Source of the DNA: Allopusillimonas soli
Lineage (GTDB): Bacteria; Pseudomonadota; Gammaproteobacteria; Burkholderiales; Burkholderiaceae_B
Assembly: GCF_004153445.1 (NCBI RefSeq)
Contig: NZ_SDQC01000002.1
Coordinates: 793,312 to 857,311 of the forward strand
Direction of reading: 5' to 3'
Length of the DNA: 64,000 nucleotides
The notes beneath the pieces were generated by a model. The model did no database searches and was not told the origin of the DNA. It saw nothing but the letters and a program-made list of their open reading frames with translations. Numbering within the stretch: position 1 is the stretch's first letter; each line of letters starts with the position of its first letter. A program made the translations under genes and the position numbers. Of the stretch, positions 48,619-56,865 are shown piece after piece.

Positions 48619-49122
48619 TCAGTAGCCCAGCCACAATTCCAGGGGTCCCTTGGGCAGCGGTACCATGAACTGAATCTCGAACATCCAGAACAGCAGCACG
48701 CTCACGCCGACACTGATCAGCACGGTCTTGAGCCATCCGGTCTTGCCCAGCACGCGCATGAAGCCGCCAATGAAAAGCGTGGAGGCCACGTAGATGCCAA
48801 GAAACTGGATGAACAGCACGTAGACCGCCGTCGGCAGCAGCACCATCAACACAAGCCGGAAGCAAGGCCAAGTCACGAAAACTTCATTGTTGCGATGCTT
48901 GCCGAATACCGATTTCAGGAAAACCGCCACGCCGGCGAAGCACAGAATCATGCCGATGTGATACGGAAAGTAGCCTGGTTCCGGGCCGCCTGACCCCCAC
49001 GCCACGCCAATGCGATGATTGTCCACCATCATCACGGCACCGATGATGACCACAACAACCGCGGTCATGGCGTCCACGCCGCTGTATGTGAAGATGCGGC
49101 TTCGTGTCTGCTCTTTGTCCAT
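48619..49122 (-). CDS. Tripartite tricarboxylate transporter small subunit TctB
   Basis: Four-helix membrane protein of 167 residues. The block GSGGPEPGYFPYHIGMILC is the most conserved part of TctB proteins, and hydrophobic stretches follow at about 60-75, 90-110, 115-130 and 135-155. It lies 21 bases before tctA and 18 bases after tctC, in the same transcript. Confidence 0.88.
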   Translation of the reverse strand: MDKEQTRSRIFTYSGVDAMTAVVVVIIGAVMMVDNHRIGVAWGSGGPEPGYFPYHIGMILCFAGVAVFLKSVFGKHRNNEVFVTWPCFRLVLMVLLPTAVYVLFIQFLGIYVASTLFIGGFMRVLGKTGWLKTVLISVGVSVLLFWMFEIQFMVPLPKGPLELWLGY

Positions 49123-49140
49123 GGTCCGGCTCCCGGGTGC

Positions 49141-50157
49141 CTACTTGGCCGCCAGGCCGGCTTCCTGCATCAATGTTTGATGGTATTTCTCGTCCTTCTC
49201 CAGGAATTTCACATAGTCATCCCCGGTCAGATACTGGCCATTCAGCGCCTGCTTGTTCAGATAGGCTTTCCATTCCGGCGTTTCACTCACTTTCTTGAGG
49301 ACATCGGCGTAGTATTTCGCCTGTTCGGCAGTGGTCTTGGGTGGAAGGAAAAAGCCGCGCAGCATCTGGTACTGCACGTCATAGCCCGCTTCCTTGCAAG
49401 TGGGAATGTCCGACCACGACTGCGTCTTGGTGACCTTGTCCGTGTAGGGCATGCGTTCATCGGAAAAAACGCACAGCGCATCCAGCTGCCCCGCCCGCCA
49501 CTGCGCAATGTTCTCGCTCGGATTATTGACGTTGGAGTCGGTGTGCTTGCCCACCAACTGGGTTGCCGCCTCGCCGCCGCTCTTGTAGGGCACGTAGGTG
49601 AACTTGACGCCCGCGGCCTTTTCCAGCGCCACCGTGATGATCTGGTCTTCGCGCTTGGCGCCAGTGCCTCCCATCTTGAATGTCCCGGCAGGCTTGGCCT
49701 TGACGGCGTCCAGATAGTCCTTTGCCGTCTTGTAGTTGGCTTCAGCGTTCGTCCACAGCAGGAACTCGTCCTTGGCAATCATGGCCACCGGATTCAGGTC
49801 ACGCCAATTGAACGGCAGCTTGACGGCGATGGGCAAGGTATAGATGGCTGAGAAAGCCACCATGAGCTTGTTCGGATTGCCGGCGGATGCCTTGGTATCC
49901 ATGATGCCTTCCGCACCGCTCGCCCCGCCCTTGTTCAGCACAAGAATGGACTGATCCATGAACTTGTGCTTGAGAATGATGCTTTGGATGGTGCGCGCCA
50001 TCTGATCCGATGCGCCGCCGGCTCCGGCCGGCACAATGATTTCCACCGGGCGCGTGGGTTCCCAGGCGTGCGCGGGAGCGCAGGTCGCGCCCAGCATGAG
50101 GGCCAGTGGCGCCAGGCGCCAGAATGTCTTCGATGTACTGCGGGTAGCGTGCTTCAT
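49141..50157 (-). CDS. Tripartite tricarboxylate transporter substrate-binding protein TctC (Bug family)
   Basis: Periplasmic receptor of 338 residues with a signal peptide ending APAHA-W. The mature start is EPTRPVEIIVPAGAGGASDQ. Tyr- and Lys-rich C-terminal half and KMGGTGAKREDQIITVALEK follow the Bug pattern. A strong GGAGGAG ribosome site precedes the ATG. The 114-base gap before the aminotransferase stop could carry an internal promoter but shows no clear boxes. Ligand unknown, probably a carboxylate. Confidence 0.9.
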   Translation of the reverse strand: MKHATRSTSKTFWRLAPLALMLGATCAPAHAWEPTRPVEIIVPAGAGGASDQMARTIQSIILKHKFMDQSILVLNKGGASGAEGIMDTKASAGNPNKLMVAFSAIYTLPIAVKLPFNWRDLNPVAMIAKDEFLLWTNAEANYKTAKDYLDAVKAKPAGTFKMGGTGAKREDQIITVALEKAAGVKFTYVPYKSGGEAATQLVGKHTDSNVNNPSENIAQWRAGQLDALCVFSDERMPYTDKVTKTQSWSDIPTCKEAGYDVQYQMLRGFFLPPKTTAEQAKYYADVLKKVSETPEWKAYLNKQALNGQYLTGDDYVKFLEKDEKYHQTLMQEAGLAAK

Positions 50158-50271
50158 GGTGTCTCCTCCATATCGTGCTGCGTATGCGCCCCGTCTTGCG
50201 GGACCCGTGGATGTTTGAGTCGAAGTGATGCTGCGGGTACTGCCTCCTGAGGAAAATGAAAACAGATCTGA

Positions 50272-51504
50272 TCAGGCGCGCCGCTTGACGTCGTCGCTGC
50301 CGGACTGCCCCTCTTGCGATGAATGGGCCGTGTCGGCCAGCATTGTCATCGCAGCCTGCACGCCGCCCTGGCGATGCGGAACGCCCGCGAGCGACAAGCC
50401 CATCTCTATACCGGCCAGCGTCCCGCAAAGCGACAGTTCGTTGAAATAGCCCAGATGGCCGATGCGGAACACGCGGTCGGAAAGCTTGCTCAGGCCTTGA
50501 CCAAGCGACATATTGAAGTGCTGCAGCACTGTGGCGCGGAATGCATCCGCCCCGTGCCCCTGCGGCATGACCACCGCCGTCAGCACAGGACTGTATTGCG
50601 CGGGATCACTGCAGAGAATGTCCAGTCCCCATGCCTGGACGGCAGCCCGCGTGGCCGCCGCGAGACGCTTGTGGCGGGCAAAGACATTGTCCAGCCCTTC
50701 TTCGAACAGCATCTCCAGCGCCTCATGCAGGCCGTAGAGCAGATTGGTGGCGGGGGTATAGGGGAAATAGCCGCGCGGGTTGATTGCCAGCATGTCATGC
50801 CAGTCCCAATAGGCGCGGCGCAGGGTCGCTGTTTCAGACGCCTGAAGCGCTTTTGCGCTGATCGCATTGAAAGACAGGCCCGGCGGCAGCATCAATCCCT
50901 TCTGGGAGCCCGATACCGTCACGTCCACGCCCCATTCATCATGACGGTAATCGACCGAGCCCAGCGAGGAAATCGTATCGACCATGAGTAGCGCGGGATG
51001 CCCGCAGGCATCGATGGCCTTGCGCACAGCGTGCACATCGGTCACAACACCGGTTGCGGTCTCGTTGTGCACGACACACAAAGCCTTGAAGCGATGCCCG
51101 GTGTCGGCCCGCAGGACGGCCGTGACGGCGGCCGGATCCACGCCGTGGCGCCAGTCCCCCTCCATGAATTGCACATGCAGCCCGAGCCGCTCGGCCATGC
51201 GCTTCCAGAGCGTGGCGAAATGGCCGGTTTCCGCCATCAGCACATGGTCGCCCGGGGACAATGTGTTCACCAGCGCGGCCTCCCACGCCCCCGTGCCCGA
51301 AGCCGGATAGATCACCACGTGGCTTTCCGTCTTGAATATTTTCTTCATGCCAGCCAGCACCGCCTTGCCCAGTTCGCCGAACTCGGGGCCGCGATGATCG
51401 ATGGTGACATTGTCGATCGCGCGCAGAATGCGGTCGGGCACATTGCTTGGCCCCGGGATCTGAAGAAAATGGCGGCCGGATGGATGCGACTGGAGAGGAA
51501 TCAT
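50272..51504 (-). CDS. Class V PLP aminotransferase (serine/alanine-glyoxylate type)
   Basis: 410 residues. The cofactor lysine is Lys202 in TVSGSQKGLMLPPGL, and the Asp contacting PLP lies in LLMVDTISSLGSVDYRHDEW. The N-terminus HFLQIPGPSNVPDRIL is typical of serine-glyoxylate, alanine-glyoxylate, ureidoglycine-glyoxylate and aspartate-glyoxylate aminotransferases, which sequence alone does not separate. ATG 51504 follows CAGGAG, and the 17-bp GntR-type operator lies just upstream. It heads the leftward run of transporter and CoA genes. Confidence 0.88.
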   Translation of the reverse strand: MIPLQSHPSGRHFLQIPGPSNVPDRILRAIDNVTIDHRGPEFGELGKAVLAGMKKIFKTESHVVIYPASGTGAWEAALVNTLSPGDHVLMAETGHFATLWKRMAERLGLHVQFMEGDWRHGVDPAAVTAVLRADTGHRFKALCVVHNETATGVVTDVHAVRKAIDACGHPALLMVDTISSLGSVDYRHDEWGVDVTVSGSQKGLMLPPGLSFNAISAKALQASETATLRRAYWDWHDMLAINPRGYFPYTPATNLLYGLHEALEMLFEEGLDNVFARHKRLAAATRAAVQAWGLDILCSDPAQYSPVLTAVVMPQGHGADAFRATVLQHFNMSLGQGLSKLSDRVFRIGHLGYFNELSLCGTLAGIEMGLSLAGVPHRQGGVQAAMTMLADTAHSSQEGQSGSDDVKRRA

Positions 51505-51520
51505 GCAGCACTCCTGATAT

Positions 51521-51537
51521 TTTTGGTATACAAAATG
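51521..51537. promoter_or_regulatory. GntR-type operator O1, aminotransferase side
   Basis: TTTTGGTATACAAAATG. Bases 51522-51535 form a dyad around GTATAC with one mismatched pair. It lies 17 bases upstream of the aminotransferase ATG, next to its ribosome site. The same 17 bases recur at 51701-51717 on the gntR side. Confidence 0.75.
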
Positions 51538-51700
51538 CCAACTGTGAGGAATAATAATCACCGTGTGCCATCGAAAGCAAGTAAAATTTTTTTGCTTACC
51601 GGCTTTTTATTTCCGAATACAGCCTTATCCAGGCTACGCCATGGTATCTCCGCCCAACCGGGCGGACATTGATCCCCGCATGGCGCTTTGACACACAACA

Positions 51701-51717
51701 TTTTGGTATACAAAATG
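51701..51717. promoter_or_regulatory. GntR-type operator O2, overlapping the gntR start
   Basis: Exact second copy of TTTTGGTATACAAAATG, 180 bases from O1. It runs into the ATG of gntR and follows a TTGACA box at 51688-51693. Binding here would block transcription or translation start of gntR, i.e. autorepression. Confidence 0.75.
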
Positions 51718-52455
51718 AAAATAAATGACGCTCACGATACGCTCGCATCGGCAGCAGAAGGAGAAACCGAAACCGCCCCCGTGGCCATAGACAGGCGCAC
51801 CCTGCCGACCGCAGTGGCCGAGCGCCTGCGCGATATGATCATCGAGGGCGAGCTGGCCGCAGGCACGCGGCTGAACGAGCGCGCGCTGTGCGAACGCCTG
51901 CAGGTGTCCCGGACACCGCTGCGCGAGGCGTTCCGCTTGCTATGCGCGGATGGCCTGGTGCGCATGCAGCCCAACCGCGGCGCGCAGGTCATTGCCCTGT
52001 CCGAAGACGATATCCGCCAGAGCTTCGAGGTCATGGGTGCGCTCGAGGCGCTGTCGGGTGAGTTGGCATGCCTGCACATCAGCGACCGCGAAATTATCGA
52101 GATACGCGCGCTCACCTTCGAGATGCAGGCCTGCCACGCGCGTGGAGACCTGTCCTCCTACTATCACGTCAATCGCGAGATTCACGACAGGATCAATGCC
52201 GCCAGCCACAACCCCTTGTTGTCCGAGGTCTACCGCAGCATCAACCTGCGGCTGCAGAATCTGCGTTTTCGCTCAAACCTCAATCACGATAAATGGGACC
52301 GCGCCATGCGTGAGCATCTGGACATGGTCGATGCGCTTGAAGCCCGCGACGGCGCGCGCTTGTCCGGGATCATGCGCGAACACATGAAGCGCAAGGGCGA
52401 AGCCGTGCTCGAAGGCTTGAGACAGGAGACCCGCCCCCCAAACCCCGCAGGCTGA
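51715..52455 (+). CDS. GntR-family regulator, FCD (FadR/VanR) subfamily
   Basis: 246 residues from ATG 51715. The winged helix-turn-helix (GTRLNERALCERLQVSRTPL, then EAFRLLCADGLVR) lies near residues 45-90. The all-helical FCD effector domain follows, with metal-type residues in YYHVNREIHDRINAASHNPL. No ribosome site precedes the ATG, and the operator overlaps it. A TTG at 51688 or GTG at 51781 could be used instead, so the true N-terminus is uncertain. Operator copies in front of the aminotransferase, the serine hydrolase and the dipeptide transporter suggest it governs all of them. FCD regulators usually respond to small carboxylic acids. Confidence 0.88.
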   Translation: MKINDAHDTLASAAEGETETAPVAIDRRTLPTAVAERLRDMIIEGELAAGTRLNERALCERLQVSRTPLREAFRLLCADGLVRMQPNRGAQVIALSEDDIRQSFEVMGALEALSGELACLHISDREIIEIRALTFEMQACHARGDLSSYYHVNREIHDRINAASHNPLLSEVYRSINLRLQNLRFRSNLNHDKWDRAMREHLDMVDALEARDGARLSGIMREHMKRKGEAVLEGLRQETRPPNPAG

Positions 52456-52485
52456 TCGGCCTGCTCCCGCTACGCCAGGAATCAC

Positions 52486-55400
52486 ATGAACGCGCCGCAC
52501 CCCCGATTTGCCACATCCGAACATGGCCGCCAGGCAGAACTCTCCGGGCGCCTGCGGCGAGCGGTGGCCGGCGAGGTTCTCTTCGATCCGGCATCCCGCG
52601 GCCGTTATGCTACCGACGCATCCATCTACCAGATCGAGCCGGTCGGCGTGCTGGTGCCTCGCAATGTTGACGATATCGCGGCCGCGCTGGCATTGTGCCG
52701 TGAACTGGAGGTGCCCGTGCTGGCCCGGGGGGCGGGTACATCGCAATGCGGACAGACTGTTGGCGCCGCGCTGGTCATCGACAACAGCAAGTATCTGAAT
52801 CAGATCGTGGACTTCGATGCACAGGCACGCACGGTGACGGTACAGCCGGGCATCGTCCTGGACCACTTGAATGCCTGGCTGAAACCGCATGGACTATGGT
52901 TTCCCGTGGATGTGAGCACGGCCGCCCAATGCACGCTGGGCGGCATGGCTGGCAATAATTCCTGCGGCTCCCGCTCCATAGCCTACGGCAATATGGTGCA
53001 CAACGTGCTGGCCATGGACGTCACACTGATGGACGGCACCGCGGCGCATTTCACGCAGGCCGACGACATGACGGACGCCCCGCGGCGGGTGCGCGAAATC
53101 ATGCAGCGCGTGCAGGCCATTGCCGAGCGCGAGCGCGACGAGATCGCGCAACGGGTACCCGCCGTGCTGCGGCGCGTCGGCGGCTACAACCTGGATATCT
53201 ATAATCCGCAGAGCCCGCGCCCCTACGGCCCACCGGGCACACTGAACCTGGCCCATTTGCTGGTCGGCAGCGAGGGCACGTTGGCCTACACGCGCCAGAT
53301 CACGCTGAAGCTTGCGCCACTGCCCGGCAGCAAGGTGCTGGGCGTGGTCAACTTCCCCACCTTCTATCAGGCCATGGACCTGACGCGCCACATCGTCGCA
53401 CTGGGGCCGTGCGCGGTCGAGCTGGTGGACCGCACAATGATAGATCTGGCGCGGGACAACCCCGCTTTCCGGCCCGTTATCGACAAGGCCCTGAACGGCG
53501 AGCCGCAGGCCATTCTCCTGGTGGAGTTTGCCAGCGACGATCACGAGCACGATCTGCGCAAGCTCGCCGATCTGGTCACGCTCATGGCCGACCTCGGGCT
53601 GCCCGGATCTGTCGTGGAAATGCCCGATGCGCCAGCCCAACAGGCCCTGTGGTCGGTGCGCAAGGCGGGTCTGAACATCATGATGAGCATGCGCGGGGAC
53701 GGCAAGCCGGTTTCCTTCATTGAAGACTGCGCGGTGCCGCTCACTCACCTGGCCGAATATACGCGCCGGCTGACGGAGGTGTTCGCCCGACACGGCACAC
53801 GCGGGACATGGTATGCGCATGCCTCTGTGGGCACGCTGCATGTCAGGCCCATTCTGGACATGCGCCGCGATGGCGCACAAAAGATGCGGGCCATCGCACA
53901 GGAAGCCGCCGCCATGGTGCGCGAGTACAAGGGCGCATTCTCGGGCGAGCATGGCGATGGCCTGGTACGCAGCGAATGGGTGGCCTGGCAGTTCGGCCCG
54001 CGGCTGCTGCAGGCGTTCGAGGACATCAAGGATGTCTTCGATCCCGATGGCTTGATGAATCCGGGCAAGATTGTGCGCAGCACGCGCATGGATGACACGG
54101 CGCTCTATCGCTTTCCTCCCGATTATCGCACCATCGGATTCAAGCCCGCGCTGGACTGGTCTGCCTGGAATGTGCGCAGCGACCCGGCCGCCAACATCGT
54201 GAGCGCGCCGGGTACAGGCAGTGACAATACCGGCGGTTTCGCCAAGGCCGTGGAAATGTGCAACAACAATGGCCATTGCCGCAAGTTCGACGCGGGCACC
54301 ATGTGCCCAAGCTATCGCGTCACGCGGGACGAGCAGCATCTCACGCGCGGCAGGGCCAACACGTTGCGACTGGCGCTCTCCGGGCTCTTGGGGCCGGACG
54401 CACTCACATCTCCCCAGGTACATCAGGCGCTGGATTTGTGCGTCAGCTGCAAAGGCTGCAAGCGCGACTGCCCCACCGGCGTGGATATGGCGCGCATGAA
54501 GATTGAAGTGCTCAATCAGCGCAATAAAAAATATGGCCTGAAACTCAAGGACCGACTGATCGCCAGCCTGCCGCATTGGGCGCCTTGGGCAGCCAGCCTG
54601 CCATGGCTGTTCAATCTGCGCAACACCGTGCCCGGCGCGGCATCCTTGACGGAAAAACTATTGGGCTTTTCCGCGCGGCGCAGCCTTCCGACCTGGCGGC
54701 GCGACACTTTTCTTGCTTCGCCGCAGGCGCGCGCCGCCTGTGCAAGCCGCGATGCGGCGCAGCCTCCGGGCCATGCGGACGTGGTGCTGTTTGCCGACAC
54801 CTTCAACAACTATTTCGAATCGGAGAATGCGCTGGCGGCGCTGCATGTTCTGCAGGCGGCGGGCTATCGCGTTCATGTGGCGCGCCCCGCATCCGGCGAT
54901 GCGCATGCGAACAGGCCGCTGTGTTGTGGACGCACCTACTTGGCCAGTGGCCTGGTCGATCAGGCGCGCGAGGAGGCCCGCCGTGTTGTGGATGCATTGC
55001 AGCCCTATGTGGAGCTGGGCGTGCCCGTGGTGGGTCTGGAACCTTCCTGTCTGCTCAGCCTGCGCGACGAATTCCTGGTCATGGGACTGGGCGAGCAGGC
55101 TGACGCACTATCCCGAAACGCGCTGCTGTTCGAGGAATTCCTGGCCCGCGAGCTCGACGCCGGGCGCCTGGATTTGAAATTGGCCGCCTTGCCCCAGAAG
55201 CGCGCCCTGCTGCATGGCCACTGCCACCAGAAGGCGTTCGATGCGATCAAGCCGATCCAGCGCATCCTGGCGCTGATACCGGGCTTGGAGGTGGAGCTGA
55301 TCGACTCAAGCTGTTGCGGCATGGCCGGCAGCTTTGGCTACGACGCATCGCACTACGATGTGTCCATGCAGATGGCCGAGCTGTCGCTGCTTCCGGCCGT

Positions 55401-55551
55401 GCGCAAAGCGGGGCCCGACACCTTGCTGGTTGCCGACGGCACCAGCTGCCGACACCAGATAGCCGATGGCACTGGAGAACACGGCGGCATGCAGGCCTTG
55501 CACGTTGCGCGCGTACTGGCGCGCGCCCTGGCCACCGATCCACTGCCCTGA
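52486..55551 (+). CDS. FAD and 4Fe-4S 2-hydroxyacid dehydrogenase (YdiJ-like)
   Basis: Large fused flavoprotein of 1021 residues, the length of E. coli YdiJ. The FAD loop is ARGAGTSQCGQTVG near residue 83 and HGDGLVRSEW closes the FAD-oxidase C part near 490. Ferredoxin-type cysteines occur in CNNNGHCRKF...GTMCPSY (about 591-610) and CVSCKGCKRDCP (about 651). The C-terminal CCG-type blocks are CCGRTYLASG (about 812), HCHQKAF and DSSCCGMAGSFGY (about 940). It probably oxidises a D-2-hydroxyacid and passes electrons to the respiratory chain. It starts 30 bases after gntR, so the two are likely co-transcribed. Confidence 0.9.
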   Translation: MNAPHPRFATSEHGRQAELSGRLRRAVAGEVLFDPASRGRYATDASIYQIEPVGVLVPRNVDDIAAALALCRELEVPVLARGAGTSQCGQTVGAALVIDNSKYLNQIVDFDAQARTVTVQPGIVLDHLNAWLKPHGLWFPVDVSTAAQCTLGGMAGNNSCGSRSIAYGNMVHNVLAMDVTLMDGTAAHFTQADDMTDAPRRVREIMQRVQAIAERERDEIAQRVPAVLRRVGGYNLDIYNPQSPRPYGPPGTLNLAHLLVGSEGTLAYTRQITLKLAPLPGSKVLGVVNFPTFYQAMDLTRHIVALGPCAVELVDRTMIDLARDNPAFRPVIDKALNGEPQAILLVEFASDDHEHDLRKLADLVTLMADLGLPGSVVEMPDAPAQQALWSVRKAGLNIMMSMRGDGKPVSFIEDCAVPLTHLAEYTRRLTEVFARHGTRGTWYAHASVGTLHVRPILDMRRDGAQKMRAIAQEAAAMVREYKGAFSGEHGDGLVRSEWVAWQFGPRLLQAFEDIKDVFDPDGLMNPGKIVRSTRMDDTALYRFPPDYRTIGFKPALDWSAWNVRSDPAANIVSAPGTGSDNTGGFAKAVEMCNNNGHCRKFDAGTMCPSYRVTRDEQHLTRGRANTLRLALSGLLGPDALTSPQVHQALDLCVSCKGCKRDCPTGVDMARMKIEVLNQRNKKYGLKLKDRLIASLPHWAPWAASLPWLFNLRNTVPGAASLTEKLLGFSARRSLPTWRRDTFLASPQARAACASRDAAQPPGHADVVLFADTFNNYFESENALAALHVLQAAGYRVHVARPASGDAHANRPLCCGRTYLASGLVDQAREEARRVVDALQPYVELGVPVVGLEPSCLLSLRDEFLVMGLGEQADALSRNALLFEEFLARELDAGRLDLKLAALPQKRALLHGHCHQKAFDAIKPIQRILALIPGLEVELIDSSCCGMAGSFGYDASHYDVSMQMAELSLLPAVRKAGPDTLLVADGTSCRHQIADGTGEHGGMQALHVARVLARALATDPLP

Positions 55552-55554
55552 CGC

Positions 55555-55589
55555 CCGCCGCATCCGCTACGCATGACGGGATGCGGCGG
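55555..55589. terminator. Hairpin between the convergent dehydrogenase and serine hydrolase genes
   Basis: Perfect 11-bp arms CCGCCGCATCC (55555-55565) and GGATGCGGCGG (55579-55589) with a 13-nt loop, four bases past the dehydrogenase stop. There is no T-run; probably a shared 3' end. Confidence 0.5.
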
Positions 55590-55642
55590 CCAGCCACAAC
55601 CGTCATGTATCGCGTACTGCGGCCGGCGGGCCTCCCCTCGGT

Positions 55643-56689
55643 TCAGGCCTTGTCAACGGCCTGCAATATTTGCGCGAATAGATCATTGGCGTGGCTCGCC
55701 TCCAACCAGCGCACAATGACCACCAGCCCGCTCTCCGGCTCGACCCAGGTAAAAGAACTGCCCGCACCGATACCGAAAAAGCTCGACGCCGGCAGGCTGG
55801 GGAAAATCTTGCGCTCATGGTTGAGCCAGATCAGATAGCCATAATACGGAGCGATATCGCAGGGCTGGCGCATTTGCTGTATCCATTCGGCGGACAGTAC
55901 GCGCTTGCCTTGCGACATACCCTCGTCAAGCAGCATCTGCCCCACCTTGGCCTGGTTGCGCGCACTGATGGACATGCCGCCGCCCCAGTGCGTGCCGCCC
56001 GTCACCGATTGCACGCGCCGTCCGTTGATCTGCACCCAGGCATTGTCGTACCCCACCCATTGCCAGTCCTCGGTTGCGCCAACCGGACGCATGATCGCCT
56101 CGCGGAACACCTCCGGCAGCGGTTGCTGGAATAGATGAAGCAGGGCCAGTGCCAGCTGGTTGATACGCACATCGTTGTATTCCCAGTAGGTACCCGCCGC
56201 CTGCAATGGGCGCGGATCGCCCTTGCGGCCATCGGGCGGGGTGCCGAAGGTTACCGCGCGATAGCGGTCGGCCTGGTCGGGGATATCCCAAAGCGTACCC
56301 TCCCATTCACTGGTCTGCTGCAGCATGTGCTTCCATGTGATGTGGGCATTGTTGCCTTCGTCAAAGCCAATGCCCGGCAGACGCTCGCCGATGCGCGCAT
56401 CCACATCGGGCAACAGGCCGCGGTCATGCGCCACGCCGGCCAGTAGCGCCAGGTACATCTTCGCCACGCTGAATGTCAGATCGGCCCGATCAGCCTCCCC
56501 CCAGGCGGCCAGCTCCCTGCCTTCGCGCAACACGACACCCGACGCGGGGCCGCGCGAATGGATGGGTCCGTACAGCCTGTTCCATGGCGGCGGATCATTC
56601 AGGTGCACCCCGAATTTTCCTTTGGCATCGCGATCCCATGTGGACTCATGCGCCTGTGCAAAGGCGATGGCTTCGTCGAGTTTCATCAT
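55643..56689 (-). CDS. Cytoplasmic serine hydrolase, beta-lactamase/class C fold
   Basis: 348 residues from ATG 56689, which follows AGGA; the longer frame begins inside the operator region and is rejected. The nucleophile motif is S74-V-A-K77 (TFSVAKMY). The general-base tyrosine is in EYNDVR (Tyr172), where many relatives have YxN. HWGGG near residue 215 takes the third motif position. No signal peptide is seen, so it should act in the cytoplasm on a small ester, amide or peptide, not on cell-wall material. Relatives include esterases, 6-aminohexanoate-dimer hydrolase and MlrB. Two GntR-type sites precede it. Confidence 0.86.
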   Translation of the reverse strand: MMKLDEAIAFAQAHESTWDRDAKGKFGVHLNDPPPWNRLYGPIHSRGPASGVVLREGRELAAWGEADRADLTFSVAKMYLALLAGVAHDRGLLPDVDARIGERLPGIGFDEGNNAHITWKHMLQQTSEWEGTLWDIPDQADRYRAVTFGTPPDGRKGDPRPLQAAGTYWEYNDVRINQLALALLHLFQQPLPEVFREAIMRPVGATEDWQWVGYDNAWVQINGRRVQSVTGGTHWGGGMSISARNQAKVGQMLLDEGMSQGKRVLSAEWIQQMRQPCDIAPYYGYLIWLNHERKIFPSLPASSFFGIGAGSSFTWVEPESGLVVIVRWLEASHANDLFAQILQAVDKA

Positions 56690-56720
56690 CGTTTTCCTGA
56701 TCTTGCCTAGTCGTCGATTA

Positions 56721-56750
56721 GTGGTATACAAAATTATTTTGTGTACCCAT
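56721..56750. promoter_or_regulatory. GntR-type operator pair O3/O3', serine hydrolase promoter
   Basis: GTGGTATACAAAAT (56721-56734) and, facing it, ATTTTGTGTACCCAT (56736-56750) are inverted half-matches to the 17-bp operator at 51521 and 51701, sharing the GGTA-ACAAAAT pattern. They begin 32 bases upstream of the serine hydrolase ATG. Confidence 0.65.
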
Positions 56751-56825
56751 AATATGCATAGCATGTCCAATTAGGCAAGACGGGGCTGCGATACTTCACT
56801 AGTTCATGGCGCAATAAAGCGCCAG

Positions 56826-56837
56826 ATTGTATACAAG
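56826..56837. promoter_or_regulatory. GntR-type operator O4, dipeptide transporter promoter
   Basis: ATTGTATACAAG contains the perfect dyad TTGTATACAA (56827-56836), the same GTATAC core and A/T arms as the other sites. It lies 28 bases upstream of the binding-protein ATG. A GGCGC-AATAAA-GCGCC inverted repeat sits just before it. Confidence 0.6.
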
Positions 56838-56865
56838 GCCAGTCAGGCCATAGGGAGGAAGAGAC

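Noticed and set aside
50272..51504. Aminotransferase as BhcA of a beta-hydroxyaspartate cycle
   Set aside because: The family fits, but no hydroxyaspartate dehydratase, hydroxyaspartate aldolase or iminosuccinate reductase gene accompanies it.
52894..54576. 560-codon open frame on the minus strand opposite the YdiJ-like gene
   Set aside because: It is antisense to a well-supported 1021-residue protein, has His/Arg/Ala-rich low-complexity translation with no recognisable domain, and is an effect of high GC content.
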